Shown: positions 33,874 through 44,994, numbered from the stretch's first letter. The stretch: DNA of 64,000 nt from Aquatica leii (GCA_035610365.1 CM069436.1:62821505-62885504), one strand, 5' to 3'. The notes: a model not told the origin generated them from the letters alone. A program made the numbers and translations.

Positions 33874-34471
33874 CCGCTGATTACAGCGGCCAGTAACCGA
33901 CACAAACTAACTAAATCAAACAGTGTTGCCAGGTTAGTCAAACGTCATGTCGCCAACTTTAAAAGGAAAAGTCGGTATAAATCGCCAAATAAATTATTAA
34001 AAGACTAAGTAAATGTCTTTTTAGTGTGTTCTTTGTATTTTATTTATAAATAAGTAAGTTTAAAACAGAGTGATTCTTGTGGATACGTTTTTAAATATTT
34101 TTAGATTTATATCAAACTTTTGTAATTTTTTTTTATATATAGCAAAATTCAACAAGACAACAAGTTTATTGAACAAAATATATATATGAACAACAACACT
34201 CAAATTCCTTAAACAACAAGAATTCCAAAAAATGTAAAAAGTTATTAATATTCAAAAGTGTTTGATGGCAGAGCCATCTCATAGTATAAATTTACTATGT
34301 GATTAAAATTAACTGTAGATAGCTATAAACGATGGTAAATACGTTGAGTTAGTTTAACACCCGCGAAATTCAAAATAAGCTTTGAAAAATTCGTCGGGAT
34401 AAAACCACAACGTAAAAGGACATTGGGGGTAAGCAATGTCAATGCAATTATGCAAACGCCACCAGAGTGAA

Positions 34472-34515
34472 CTACTAGACAGCTGTTTCGCCCTTTTGGG
34501 GCTCATCAGTAGTAG
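34472..34515 (-). ncRNA. Hammerhead ribozyme, Penelope type, minus strand
   Basis: This is the mirror copy in the left arm, with the identical core (CTGATGA at 34509 to 34503), stem II, GAAA and GTC on the minus strand, cleaving after 34478. It points away from the plus-strand copy. In a single read-through transcript the two arms would fold on each other and could mask the ribozyme. Confidence 0.85.
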
Positions 34516-34539
34516 GAGATACACTCTAATGTCTAACTC

Positions 34540-34583
34540 CTACTACTGATGAGCCCCAAAAGGGCGAAACAGCTGTCTAGTAG
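34540..34583 (+). ncRNA. Hammerhead ribozyme, Penelope type, plus strand
   Basis: Stem I pairs CTACTA (34540 to 34545) with TAGTAG (34578 to 34583). The core CTGATGA is at 34546 to 34552. Stem II is GCCC/GGGC with loop CAAAA. GAAA is at 34566 to 34569. Stem III is only C-A/U-G closed by two bases (CAGCTG is self-complementary), and the cleavage triplet GTC ends at 34577. All core nucleotides of the hammerhead are intact. The very short stem III is the feature reported for Penelope-like and other retroelement hammerheads, which may cleave as dimers. Confidence 0.85.
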
Positions 34584-35008
34584 TTCACTCTGGTGGCGTT
34601 TGCATAATTGCATTGACATTGCTTACCCCCAATGTCTTTTTACGTTGTGGTTTTATCCCGACGAATTTTTCAAAGCTTATTTTGAATTTCGCGGGTGTTA
34701 AACTAACTCAACGTATTTACCATCGTTTATAGCTATCTACAGTTATTAATATTGCTACAATGCTATAAAACTAGATATGTAATTATTTTTAATCAAAATT
34801 CATTATCATTCAACTCTAGTAGTTATATAAGATAATTCTTCTACGTTTGTATTATCTACTTCGATAACGCTCCAAAATGTTGTAAATTACCAAATTTTGT
34901 CAAAAATTGCCATATTGGCGATAAATCGCCACACCTGGCAACACTGTATGAAAAACAAAGTATGATAATAATGGTTTAACCCGAAGGCTAGCCAAAAGAT
35001 TCTTTATA

Positions 35009-36694
35009 CAGGGTGTCCTAGAATTTGTGGTCAATCTCCCGGATTTAGATAGGGCACATACAAATAATATGACAAGTTCTTACATTTTTTCATACGACCC
35101 TCTCTGCGGATATACGGGCTCATAACGGAAGCCCCTGGAAACAGTTGGTTTTAAAATAATTCTTCCAGTACTAGATGTAATTTAACAATCTTTTAATATG
35201 ATGGTTATTACTTATTAGGTAAGTCTTTTTAACATGAACCTTTTTATTTACATTCGGCGATTTGGCTTATTTAGTTTGCCAGGAACGGACTAGCTCTAAC
35301 ATAGTTATTTGTTTACACCTTGTTCGATAAAGACACAGCAATAATATTTTTAGACAGCTTAAACCTTTGACTAAAAAATACTCCTGATTGACATCGAGAA
35401 AATGAACTTTTTACGAAAACAAAATATTTTTGTTCGATAGGTTTTTAATTGAATAATTTCGGTTCAACATGAGCTTGTTCTACTCTCATACATTCCCTAG
35501 CTCTAAGAATTAAATATTGTTGGATCCTCCACAATGTCTCAACATTAGTCCTTATTTTGCGACAATGGAAATTAATAATTTCCAATAAGTTTTCTCGATT
35601 GTCTATTGGATTAGCATAGACTACATTTTTTAAGTAGCCTCACCAAAAAAAAATCTAATGAATTTAGGTCAGGTCGCCAAGCCACTGGCTTTCTTCTTCC
35701 TATCCATCAAACTGCTGCTGATGCGTTATAATATAAGCGTGAGGATTTTCCTCTGCTCGTAAATGCAAATTATGGAAATTTTAAGAAAATCCAGTTTCGT
35801 CCGTAAAGAGAACTGAACTAATGTTTCCGTCGTTTCTGTACCGATCTAAAACCTAGTTAGAAAATTTATCTTCTGCGGAATGTCTTTAGGAAGAAACGCT
35901 TAAAACTTTTTAAAGATTGTACGGATGCAACTGTTGATCGATTTTGGGCAGTCAAACTGGACAGCTAATTTTTGGACACTTGTAGTAGGACTTGCTTCTA
36001 AGACATTTAAGGTGTTTTCTTAAACACCCACACATGTTATATTAAACCTGTATCATTCGATAAGTGTAATTGAAAAATAAATGTCTCTCTCAAACAACGA
36101 TCCACTCATTTAAAAGGTTTTTTTTATCAGGAATTCTTTTATTTTGAAATCTTTATTCATAAAGCTTTCTGGCTTCTAAGACATTACATGATGCAAGCAA
36201 GTACATTAAATGCATGCCGACACATGCAGCAAACGTAAACTCCATTTCTAATTAACTAACCACAAAAAAAATAAGATCAAAGAACCAACATTCTAATACA
36301 CTCACTAACTTTCAACTGACATCTGCACATGTCAAGAAAGCCATAGCAACAAAGAATAACCTTTACGTAGATAATAACCAATTCAAAAAACTATATTGAA
36401 CAGAAATATTTTGTTTTCGTAAAACGTTCATTTTATCGATATTGATCAAGAGTACATTTTTTTAGTTTAACTTTAAGCTGTTCAAAAATATGTAAAAATA
36501 TAACATTGCTTAGTTAGAGCTAGTCCGTTCTTGGCAAACTAAATAAAAAAGTTTATGTTAACGTTAACACAAATGTTCATTATGAGCCCATCTCTTCGTA
36601 GAGGAGGGCCATAAGTAAAAAGAGTGTATAAGAACTTGTTATATTATTTTTGTGTTCTATATGAATCAGGGAGATTGCTTACATACTCAGAGAC
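35009..36694 (-). mobile_element. Mariner-like transposon, right end eroded
   Basis: The left end reads cagggtgtcctagaatttgt after TA. About 95 bp of subterminal sequence (caatctccc, aacaagttctta, ggcccc-type blocks) recurs inverted at about 36600 to 36677. The outermost right bases no longer match, and no TA or CCCTG is seen there. The transposase relic lies on the minus strand inside. Confidence 0.75.
35450..36030 (-). pseudogene. Mariner transposase relic (DUF4817 type)
   Basis: On the minus strand I read SVQKLAVQFDCPKSINSCI (helix-turn-helix), then FLWGYLKN-like text as FFFWGYLKNVVYANPIDNRE and LLEIINFHCRKIRTNVETLW, with RARECMRVEQAHVE as the C-terminal end (C...GGHFE in relatives). The N-terminal domain and most of the catalytic core are deleted. 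Frameshifts abound. Confidence 0.65.
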
Positions 36695-37254
36695 AAAAAA
36701 TGGAGGCAATGAAGCATGTCTAAATATTCCTGTCGTTTTATTGCTTACGAACATCGATTTTTTAAAATGTCAGAAACATACGATTGTTGACAATTGTGGT
36801 CCACAATATCTGAGTACTTTTATTTGGTGGGTATTACACATGGTTGTGCAAATTTTAGGGAAACCTTTGTATGGAGTCCGATTTTATAACTTGTGTCAGT
36901 AGTTGAAAATTGGAACCATTTAATACTGGACAAAATGAGCCAGATTTTACTCTTAACTGGTGAGCATAGTTTTAGTGACACATTTGGCGAGCAAAGGTAA
37001 AAATGACTTATTTTAAAAATTTATGGATACTATTGACAAAAAAAACAAAATCTGTTCACAGAGAAAAACGTACTACCGCTTATAAAAGATAAAATGATAT
37101 TGTAGTGCATACATTATTTTGATAGTTTTTATACACGTGCTCACTACAGTCTACACTAAATATGACTCTGTTTCCGATGGGAATCTGGACCACTCGAATG
37201 ATAGTATTCTTCAATTACAACCTCTTTTTAATAAAATCTTATCTGCTTATGTCA
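36695..37254. other. Stretch without recognised gene
   Basis: No motif, repeat end or coding stretch is recognised. Confidence 0.45.
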
Positions 37255-37620
37255 GAATTTGAAAACTCTATAAGCATTGACCGAGCAAATATGTACGATT
37301 CTATAGAAAATTTCCATTGGCCATCTATTTGTTCGCCTTCCTGATTTGTATATTGAACATTGTGGATATTACTAAAACATTGGTAGAATATTTTTTGTTC
37401 AGCATAAATTAAGCTAAAGTAATATTTTTGCTAAACACGAATCAACTTTTCGATTTTGACTGGATAAAAACTCACTTCTCGGTTATTCTTTCGCATGGTA
37501 CCCAAGTATGTAAGACCTCTTTGTATCAAGTGATTCACAAGTGCTAATGAGGAGAACCAATTGTTCCATGTAACGTTTCTGTTGGTCTTTTCGATGGATT
37601 TGATTAACCTAGTGGCGCGT
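37255..37620 (-). pseudogene. piggyBac transposase fragment
   Basis: The minus strand reads TNRNVTWNNWFSSLALVNHL, IQRGLTYLGTMRKNNREVSF and later YAEQKIFYQCFSNIHN. The pattern DNWFTS..L...L...LTYLGTMRKNKREIP followed by a region ending in SS.H belongs to the catalytic domain of piggyBac transposases, between the second and third catalytic Asp. The catalytic D of DNW reads N here. The fragment is short, frameshifted and without TTAA ends. Confidence 0.7.
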
Positions 37621-37689
37621 GTCCTTTACTACCTTTTTACTATTTTGTCGCTCAAGCATACTATTTTGATGCCGTACTTTATTTGCAAG

Positions 37690-38250
37690 TTAATATTATG
37701 ATTTTATTAGTTTTCTCTTTCACTCATTTCAGGTTATTTAGAGAATCAAGAATTTGTTTAGGATATTCTTGGTAAATCCAACATTTGTTTATTGCGTAAT
37801 CAAGTTTTTCCTCGCGTATTAAATCTATTTCTTTGGTTACTTCTATTTTTGCTCTTTGATGCTTGCTTTTATCAGGGAATGGGCTTCTTATTATTTTAGA
37901 TTATTTAGACTGCTTCTCGTTTTTGATTGTTTTTTAAATAATATTTCGTTTTTTTTTAGATTGGTTTCTAGTTTTCCAATTTTCTCGATCGCTGTTATTT
38001 AACGTATTTCTTATACCGGTTAGTTGTCTTCTAACTTCGTTTCTTGGGACTCTTAATTCCTCTATTTCGAAGGTTCACCACGGTCGATTAGTTGTCAAGA
38101 TTTTCCCTTTTGCGTTGTTATACTTATTAACTATAACTATTCGTTATATCTTTGAGAACTTCTTGTACAGACGTGGCTCTTTCTAGTTTTGGATTATTCT
38201 TTATTTCGTGTTTGAATTTGACTTCTGAAATTTTTGTCGCCGAATTGGAT
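37690..38250 (-). pseudogene. Non-LTR retrotransposon ORF2 linker fragment
   Basis: The minus strand reads LTTNRPWWTFEIEELRVPRN, EVRRQLTGIRNT, then DKSKHQRAKIEVTKEIDLIR. PWW..E.EELR...R.L is the pattern that follows the endonuclease in R1/I-like elements, where ORF2 continues toward the reverse transcriptase. No RT motif follows, so only this linker is left. Confidence 0.45.
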
Positions 38251-39377
38251 TTTTTACAATTTCACTATTGGTTGTTATTTTAGTTTATTGAAGGCGATTG
38301 TCTGTTATGAAGCACGAGTCCCTTTACACGAATCACTTAGCATCAACTAAAGAAATCCGTTGAAAAGTCGAGACAGGAATTAAATGAGTTTTGCATTTAA
38401 TTATCTGAAGTCTTGTTTTGGTTACAACCAAAGATAAACGTAATCGTGTACACAAAGTACATTTTGTTAAACTAGGTTAGTAATAATGCTAAGAAATAAA
38501 CATTCGTATCTGCTTTACTAATTTTATTAACAATTTATTTTGTAGATGAAATTAAAGAAAACGATAATCAACAATATATATTAATACGTTTCATAAATTT
38601 TACAGTTTACCGCATTTTTACAATAAACAAACAATTTTCATTTGTTTAGATAGTTAGGACCGGCCTGAAAACTTTAATTCCAAATATCTCAAAACTGGGC
38701 TACTTTAGACCAAATCTTTAAAGGAAACATTTACATTTAACGCTACAAGGATACTACTCCTAGAGTTTGTAGTCATATTTCAGATACACCCTGTATATCA
38801 CAATTTATTTTATCACAATTGTACCTATCACAGGTTTTGTGCTACTCGTTTGATCTCGACCTTATCTTATATTTTCCCTTTGAACACGCCGAAGTTTCAA
38901 TAGGTGTCTAATTGTATTTACAATTTCTGCTTCCTGCTCTGTGTCCTGACACAAACACTTACTCCGAGTAATAACGAAGTTAGTCAAGCGGTAACGGAAA
39001 GATAAGCTCCGTTAATTACGCTAATCGCTAATGATATAAATATCGTCACTTACACTTTTTCCTTAAGTGACATTTACCACTGAAGATGCAAGCTGCAATG
39101 TCGTCAGTTTGTTTTGGTTCACGAACGATGATACGGCAAAGGCCAGGTTCTAATATAGCTAATATACGATACTATGTTTAAGTCTTTTTATTATACACAC
39201 TTATTTCAGGTGTTATCTTTTTTTACTATCTAATGACGTATTCGCATTTTTAGGTAAATGTTAAACGATATCGGAATGTGAGTATATGTTAATCGTAAAT
39301 TTGTGTGAAAAAACTGAAACGTCAACGAAATCATGGCATGTAACATCCTGTTCAAACAAGATGGAGTGTTTATTCTA
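38251..39377. other. Mostly featureless stretch with a promoter-like site
   Basis: At about 38770 to 38795 the sequence atttcagatacaccctgtat looks like the outward end of a Tc1/mariner element, but no partner is seen. At 39033 to 39043 gatataaatat is TATA-like, followed at 39086 by an ATG frame MQAAMSSVCFGSRTMIRQRP that closes after 32 codons. Neither is secure. Confidence 0.25.
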
Positions 39378-39996
39378 CAGTGCTCGCCAAAAAGTCGGCA
39401 CCAAATGGATTTTTTTAAATTTTTGATTTTTTAAATAAACTTTTTAATAATGTGTGCTTGTCTAAAAGCATATTTAGCCCCTATCAGATATACCGAATAA
39501 TTTTCACTTAGCTAGAAAATGACGTTTTTCGAAGTTGTCTAAATCCAAAAATTGCTATTCTTTGTAATTTAAGCAAGATTTCAATGAGATTTTTTCATCG
39601 TGCCAGTTTTAGTTTACCGAACAATCTTTAGACCAGAAAACATTTTTTTCTTCAACTTCCGCTAAAACTAAAGTTTTAATTTTTTGGAATATTTTCAAAT
39701 TTTCACATACTGAGACTTGATTTCAAATTTTAATTTGATTTCAGTGAAAACGTTAAAGATTTATAATTGGAAAAAACAATAGAAATTGCTAATTATTCCT
39801 TTAGGTTTGTTATTATTTACGGAAAAGTAATATTGTTGCATAATCCTTACGTTTTTGGTACAAAATCACTCGGTATATGTGATAGGGGCTAAATAGGTTT
39901 TGAGACAAACGCAAATTATTGCCGTCAAAAGTTTTTTTAAAAACTCGAAAATTTCAAAAATACCTACATTTGGTGCCGACTTTTTGACGAGCACTG
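39378..39996. mobile_element. 619 bp MITE, Tc1/mariner type
   Basis: The left end cagtgctcgccaaaaagtcg and the right end cgactttttgacgagcactg form imperfect inverted repeats that continue inward (aaaagcatatttagcccctatc against gataggggctaaataggttt) for roughly 140 bp. TA flanks both ends. There is no coding frame. Confidence 0.85.
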
Positions 39997-40315
39997 TATA
40001 TATACCTTAAACTTAAATCAATTATAACACGAACTTTTAAAATAAGTAACAAAACTGTATGTAGATTTTATTACGTTATTGTAAAAACATTTACTGAATG
40101 ACTTTGTTTGACAAATTTAATAAAAACATATCTGAAAGATACCTAAAAAATGAAAGAATTTGGAACAGTGAACTGTAGTACTTTTACATTTCTCGATAGG
40201 ATTCCTATGGAAAGTTTTATACAACAAAAATAAAATTATTTTAATATTATTATCTTAAACCTAAAACATCTATTTTAGTCTTAATTTTATTATCATATTT
40301 TTTTCTATTTTTCAG

Positions 40316-40366
40316 AGAACTACCGTACGTGCCACAATGCTTTTACGTTCTCTGTAGTACGTCAAG
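40316..40366 (+). CDS. Candidate host exon, 51 nt
   Basis: A strong polypyrimidine acceptor (tttttttctatttttcag) precedes the segment and a donor-like CAAG/gtagaa follows. Two frames are open: ELPYVPQCFYVLCSTS, and NYRTCHNAFTFSVVRQ. Both can splice in frame to the exon at 40639. The segment is less AT-rich than the flanks. I do not recognise the protein. It could equally be a chance pair of splice motifs. Confidence 0.35.
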
Positions 40367-40638
40367 GTAGAATTGCCAGTAATTTATTACACGGTATGTA
40401 CTTTTTTTATTATCACCAATCGCAATTATGATTCATATCGCGTACGTAAATTAAGACAATATTCTAAACAATGATTCACTAAAGACGGCAATCGTTTACA
40501 GTTACTTGCGTATTTTGCTTCTTGGAAAATAAATAATTTAATTCAAGATCCGATTAAAATTTCAAATATATTCAGGTTCATTTTCAAGTTCCTTTAAGGA
40601 TCTTTTATCCTGGTTTATGGATTTAGGATAAATTTCAG

Positions 40639-40717
40639 CCTTGGCGACAGTCAAGGTGAATGGGCAGACGGGATTTACCAAGAGATGTCGACGAACTATG
40701 CGGTCGTCATGCACTGA
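40639..40717 (+). CDS. Candidate host terminal exon
   Basis: An acceptor ataaatttcag precedes a compact segment of about 50 percent GC in DNA that is mostly AT-rich. Joined to the exon at 40316 in the first frame it reads SLGDSQGEWADGIYQEMSTN then YAVVMH and TGA. In the other frame it reads ALATVKVNGQTGFTKRCRRT and stops after ESLF. There is also a donor-like CAAG/gtgaat 17 nt into the segment. A transposon origin is not excluded. Confidence 0.35.
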
Positions 40718-41045
40718 ATCCCTGTTTTAATAATGGCACATCAGTTACTTTAAACGTTATTATTCTTTGTACTATGTAAAAATTAATTGCTACAAAAAAA
40801 CTGCTAAAAAGCTTAATTATTTAATTTCGTATAGAAATGAAGATAATAAAAAGTCGTCTGCTTACGAAAAAATTTCTGAATAAAATTGCAAATCACATAC
40901 TTTGAAATTCAATCGTTCATTATTATTTAAATCTAATTTTGTTCTGTGAAATTAATGCACGTTCAGGAAACGTGTAATGTTTTGATCTTTATTGTGCTAT
41001 TAGAAAGATACGTTTTCGAAATACGTAAATTTTGAAAAATTGTAG

Positions 41046-41218
41046 AAGACTGAGGAAAAAGCGTTTGACAATTTGGAAAGTGTGTCAGTTGCATCTTTTG
41101 GCAGTTAACTCGATTTGTGATGTATTTAATCAGCAGTATGGTATAATAATTAACGTCACGGAATTTGTAAGTTTGTGCTATGCTTTAATTTATGTGTGGA
41201 TCGCTGGATTATCATACG
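41046..41218 (+). CDS. Gustatory-receptor-like exon
   Basis: The frame reads RRLRKKRLTIWKVCQLHLLA, VNSICDVFNQQYGIIINVTE, FVSLCYALIYVWIAGLSYG and then meets a donor TACG/gtaatg. The arrangement of a basic cytosolic stretch, HLLA...C...N..(F/Y)G, and then a hydrophobic helix of about 20 residues is that of the insect 7tm_7 chemoreceptor family. There it covers the loop before, and the start of, TM6. The acceptor would be ttgtag at 41043 to 41045. An in-frame TAA lies at 41026, so the exon cannot extend further left. I found no earlier large exon and no convincing last exon (TYLxxLQF ending). It may be a pseudogene or part of a gene with long introns. Confidence 0.45.
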
Positions 41219-43132
41219 GTAATGATCTATAATGATAAGGAATCTAAAATCAAACAACAGACATTTTTGTTCTTTTTCTTCTACTGGACTACTTAATTTT
41301 CGAAGTCAATGGTTACTGAATTTAGTGAAGTGTCCCAATCGACTCCGCGAAAGGGGTGCATCGGGACACCGATCCAAGTGCAAATAACGCCTCCAGTAGG
41401 GTGGATCAGCTGAAACTTTATAAAAGAAAAAAGAAATACCATCGGAGAAAAGCATTTTTTTTTCATTAAAAAAGATTTCTTTATTGTTTCTTTGCTAGGG
41501 GCATTATATAAAAATGAACAAGAATCTTAGATAAAGGCACTTATAATATTTCTTAAGTGTTATATAAGCAAGAGCAACAAAATATACTAAAACAAAGCCA
41601 TGCATATAATAGAACGAAACTAAAACAGATACTATGTTAAAAGTTTGTTTGGTGTGATTTTCGTACTGTATAAGTTTCGACCACTTTTCGCTACATTCAG
41701 AGCGATGTACTGTCAAGTGGATGCTTCTTGACAGATAGAATTTTTCAAAAGAGAAAAACTGTTTTTCCGGTGATTGTGGTACGCTTCGCATATGCTCTAA
41801 CGTAACTGCCCAGCGAGGTTTTTACTTCTAAATTTTCACACTCATCCGTGTTATAAATAAGTGTAGTATTCTCGTTGTTTTTGTGAAAGCCTTTCTGGGG
41901 TCAGCATTGATTTATATTTTTGTGATTTACTTTGATTTTTCCGTAATTGTGATAGCGACTTGAGAAACCGCTATGTGTTGACCAATGTGGAGTGATCATG
42001 TCAATCCATTACCTTCCACTGGAAACTATAACTAGAAACACGTAGTAAAAAGGGATATTGGTTAATTAAACCACTTCCGAAAGTTCTGGGAACAAGTCGT
42101 CGTTATATCTCATGTGATGTTCAAAGAAACTTGAAGGCACACCTGCGAAAGGAATAGTGAAAACCACTTAGACGTTTGAGGTATCTTATTACAACGATTC
42201 ATTGTTTGTCAACAAGCAACTTACTTGTGATACGATCCTATATCTAATTATTACTTTATTTATTTTAGCGATTTTAGGGGATGATTGAAGCATGCAGAAA
42301 ACTATGCGCATCTCTTGGCTACTCGTTAAAACTTTTTTTTTTGTTATTAATATGTGTATTTGTGAAACGTAAAATACGTGCGACTTAGGTATAGATATTA
42401 TTATAATTAACGCACGCGGATATTTATTTGTAGTTTCACATTAAATTGACGTTTAACTCTGAGATTACTTATTATCTGATTTTATTATACGGTACTACGA
42501 TAACTGTATGTGTGAAGTGTTGCTTACCCTCTAGGAGTTGTATCAACGTTATAACTGATATATTTATGGAACTATTTATTATTACTATATATGCAATTTC
42601 TTTCTTGCTTACATTTTTTTAACCTCTCGTTAAAAATAAATATATTTGTTGTTATAACTAGTGTTTTGTCATTTATTCTATTTCAGTGTTCGATAGATTT
42701 AAACGGTATCTTCCATTACTAACTTCCACCGTTTTGGCATTTTTTTAACTTGTTTTATGATTAGCACACTGAAACTTACAATCCACTCACCGAATCATAC
42801 TGAGTTAGTAGCTTGCTATCAAGTTACGAGAAAATCCTTGTAAAACAGAGGCACTTATAAATAATAGGGTTTAAGTTTTAAATGAACAGGAAACTCATAT
42901 TCATGATTTCTTACTTAGTATAGCTGGTTTTAGCAGTTTTCTCACTATTTGACTTAAATTTATACCGCGTATGTCGCCAATTGCAGTATTATAAAACAAT
43001 TTTTCTTTTTTCTATTGGCACGGTGAAATTTCACTTAGACATCTTTTATATTTTGAATTTGGCCAACAAATAATTTCTTGTTCTTATTGACTTCAAAGTA
43101 GCCTTCAAAAAACTTTCAAATTGACAAGTTTT
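41219..43132. other. Stretch without secure feature
   Basis: A frame at about 41865 to 41960 (SILVVFVKAFLGSALIYIFV) is hydrophobic and might be a receptor C terminus, but it lacks the family ending. A less AT-rich patch at 41325 to 41420 has no assignable product. Confidence 0.25.
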
Positions 43133-43239
43133 CCTCGGCCGGTTCATAGACGCCGGCAAGAGGGTGCAAGGAGGTGCACTCGCACCCACTGTCAGAAAAG
43201 AAAATACACAGAAAAAATTAAGTCACTGTTTGAATTAAA

Positions 43240-43960
43240 ATTGAAGGCATTTAGGCTGCTGTCTAAATTTATTCATCACCTTGTACATAAATAATAAAAA
43301 TAAATTTAGTGTCTTCCTTAACTTTTTCTGTGAACCCTGAGCAATCACAAGCCGCATAGTCTCGCTTCTCTCATCGATGACCGATTCCACGTCTTGAGAC
43401 GTCGTAACGTAATTTTGCAATTTTGATTGCTTTGCATACTGCTGGATAAAACGGGGTGGCTTGACCATTCAAATCTGCTTATTCAACAAGGGATTTATTT
43501 AAAGCAGCGTCACTTCATTTGTTTCCAACACCACGGTACGATAAAATCATGTAGAAAACCTCCATAAAGGTTCTGTATTTTTTCAGCAATAGCTAAAAAT
43601 GAAGATTTGTTTAATTTTCTCATATTTCTTGGGTCCATAAGCAAAAATGCTTCTTTGTGTGTACAGAGAATCGATTTTTCAGAGCAGAAATGATTCTAAA
43701 TATGGGATGAAAAAATGAAAAATTCTTCTACGTTTTTAGGTTGACGTTTAAATTCAACATCCACATCTTTACAAATCTTTTTAACTTTCTTAAAAGTGCT
43801 ACTAACTCCATAGAGACATTATTGCGGTGAGACTGAAGCAAGTCTGTTAAATTATTTACGTTATCGTGTATTGCCTTTATATACATATTTACTTCTTGTA
43901 ATTGGTTGCACACGGGTTCGAGGCATAATAGGCAGCAATTACTAAGAGTGCCTTAATGTG
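43240..43960 (-). pseudogene. hAT transposase, C-terminal part
   Basis: The minus strand reads CLEPVCNQLQEVNMYIKAIH, DNVNNLTDLLQSHRNNVSME and LVALLRKLKRFVKMWMLNLN. This corresponds to the helical region L..LQ...DL..A...V..LL..L...R after the insertion domain in DUF4371 hAT proteins. The hATC dimerisation domain (about 43650 to 43250) is decayed beyond reliable reading. It belongs to the same gene as 44995 to 45960. Confidence 0.7.
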
Positions 43961-43984
43961 TTGGAGTTGTTGCAGTCGTGTAGA

Positions 43985-44935
43985 GCTGATATGCTATGGT
44001 TTTCGTTTTAGAGTTCGGTGCGTTGTGCGAAAGTTTTTCTAAAAGTCGTACTTCTTCTTCCTCTTACGCTAAGCCTACTGGCTTGTGTTCTCCGGCTTAT
44101 CCTGGGAATCCTGGGAATTTGACTGCCATGCCTCTTTCCACCTCTTATAAGGTCTTCCTGGAGAACGCCTGCTATCCACCTTACCATTTGTGACTCCTCC
44201 ATTCTATTGATATGAGCGTTCCACGCCCTTCGTCGTCGGCGTTACCATCTGACAATATCTGGGACCTTACATTTTCCGCGAATCACAGAATTCCTAATTT
44301 GGTCTCTTATCGTGACGCCTGTCATGCTTTTTAGCGTTTTCATCTTTGCCGCCCTAAGTATTTGTTTGGTTTAGCAGCATATGTCATGATAGGTCTCACG
44401 CAGGTCTTATATATGCGGACCTTGCTCTCTAAGTTCATGTATTTGTTTTTCCATACGTTATCTCTGAGACAACCCGAGATAGCTGTTGCTTTACTGGTCT
44501 GTAGAAACACTTCTCTATGGATATTTCTGTGGCTAGATATTTCTGTGCCTAGGTAATTGAAAGTGTCGACTTGTTCTATTATTTGATTTTCAATTACCAG
44601 CTAGCAACGTTTCGGCTCCCTAGAAATCACCAGCGGTTTCGTTTTTGCAGTAAAGATTTTCATGTTAAATTTGGAAGCCTACAAGTAAAATGCATTTGCC
44701 AGCCGTTGCAGGTCAGCTTCGTATTCTGCTATTAAGGCGGCATCATCCGCGTAGCATAAGATGTTTATGCTTCCTTTACTTAATCTGTAGCCTCGATTTA
44801 CAAATTTGATTTTAGATATAATTCTATCCATAACGATGTTGAACAGTAAAAGACTTAAGCTAGCTCCTTGCCGAATACCTGCATTTATCAAATTAAAAGC
44901 TGTACAGTAGTATTAAAATTTTCTAATACTTTACT
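43985..44935 (-). mobile_element. 5'-truncated RTE-like non-LTR retrotransposon
   Basis: On the minus strand it starts inside the RT at NAGIRQGASLSLLLFNIVMD, then SINILCYADDAALIAEYEAD (YADD catalytic box), TAKTKPLVISREPKRC, QIIEQVDTFNYLGTEISSHR, NNVWKNKYMNLESKVRIYKT and CVRPIMTYAAKP, and ends with the C-terminal region (MAVKFPGFPG, a version of the GRRSPGRPKRRW ending). It interrupts the hAT transposase, so it is younger than the hAT. One frameshift and a few stops are present. Confidence 0.85.
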
Positions 44936-44994
44936 CTAAAGCATTTCACAAAAGAGAGGTATATTTGGAATTTTCTTTTGCCGTGAATTACTCT

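Larger units (their letters stand above)
34253..34741. mobile_element. Penelope-like element fragment, palindromic
   Basis: Inserted in hAT copy 2; copy 1 shows the empty site. The 12-mer gttattaatatt is present on both sides (34241 to 34252 and 34742 to 34753), consistent with a target duplication. Apart from 58 bp on the left, the insert is two arms of 208 bp (34311 to 34518 and 34537 to 34744) that are inverse complements with one visible mismatch, around an 18 nt loop. Each arm carries a hammerhead ribozyme of the kind known from Penelope-like retroelements. No reverse transcriptase or GIY-YIG region is present. The near-identity of the arms means it is recent or has been kept alike by conversion. 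Confidence 0.75.
33921..34946. mobile_element. hAT-like non-autonomous element, copy 2 (split)
   Basis: It has the same ends and interior as copy 1 (for example gtttaaaac.gagtgatt and agcaaaattcaacaagac), in the same orientation, but is interrupted at 34253 by the hammerhead-carrying palindrome. It is followed by tatgaaaa (34947 to 34954), which matches the octamer before copy 1 at 7 of 8 positions. The two copies are separated by 47 bp that carry no matching octamer. Confidence 0.75.

Noticed and set aside
38765-38795. Outward-facing mariner end ACACCCTGTAT
   Set aside because: No inverted partner was found within 2 kb to the left, so an element cannot be bounded.
39033-39185. TATA-like motif followed by an ATG and a 32-codon frame
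   Set aside because: The frame is short, no donor of the right phase leads to the exon at 40316, and TATA-like words are common in AT-rich DNA.
41325-41420. Less AT-rich patch with gtgtccc and gggacac inverted words
   Set aside because: The pairing is only about 8 bp with a long loop, and no frame or element end is supported.
41865-41960. Hydrophobic frame that could be a last exon of a gustatory receptor
   Set aside because: It lacks the TYLxxLQF-type ending and has no convincing acceptor in the right phase.
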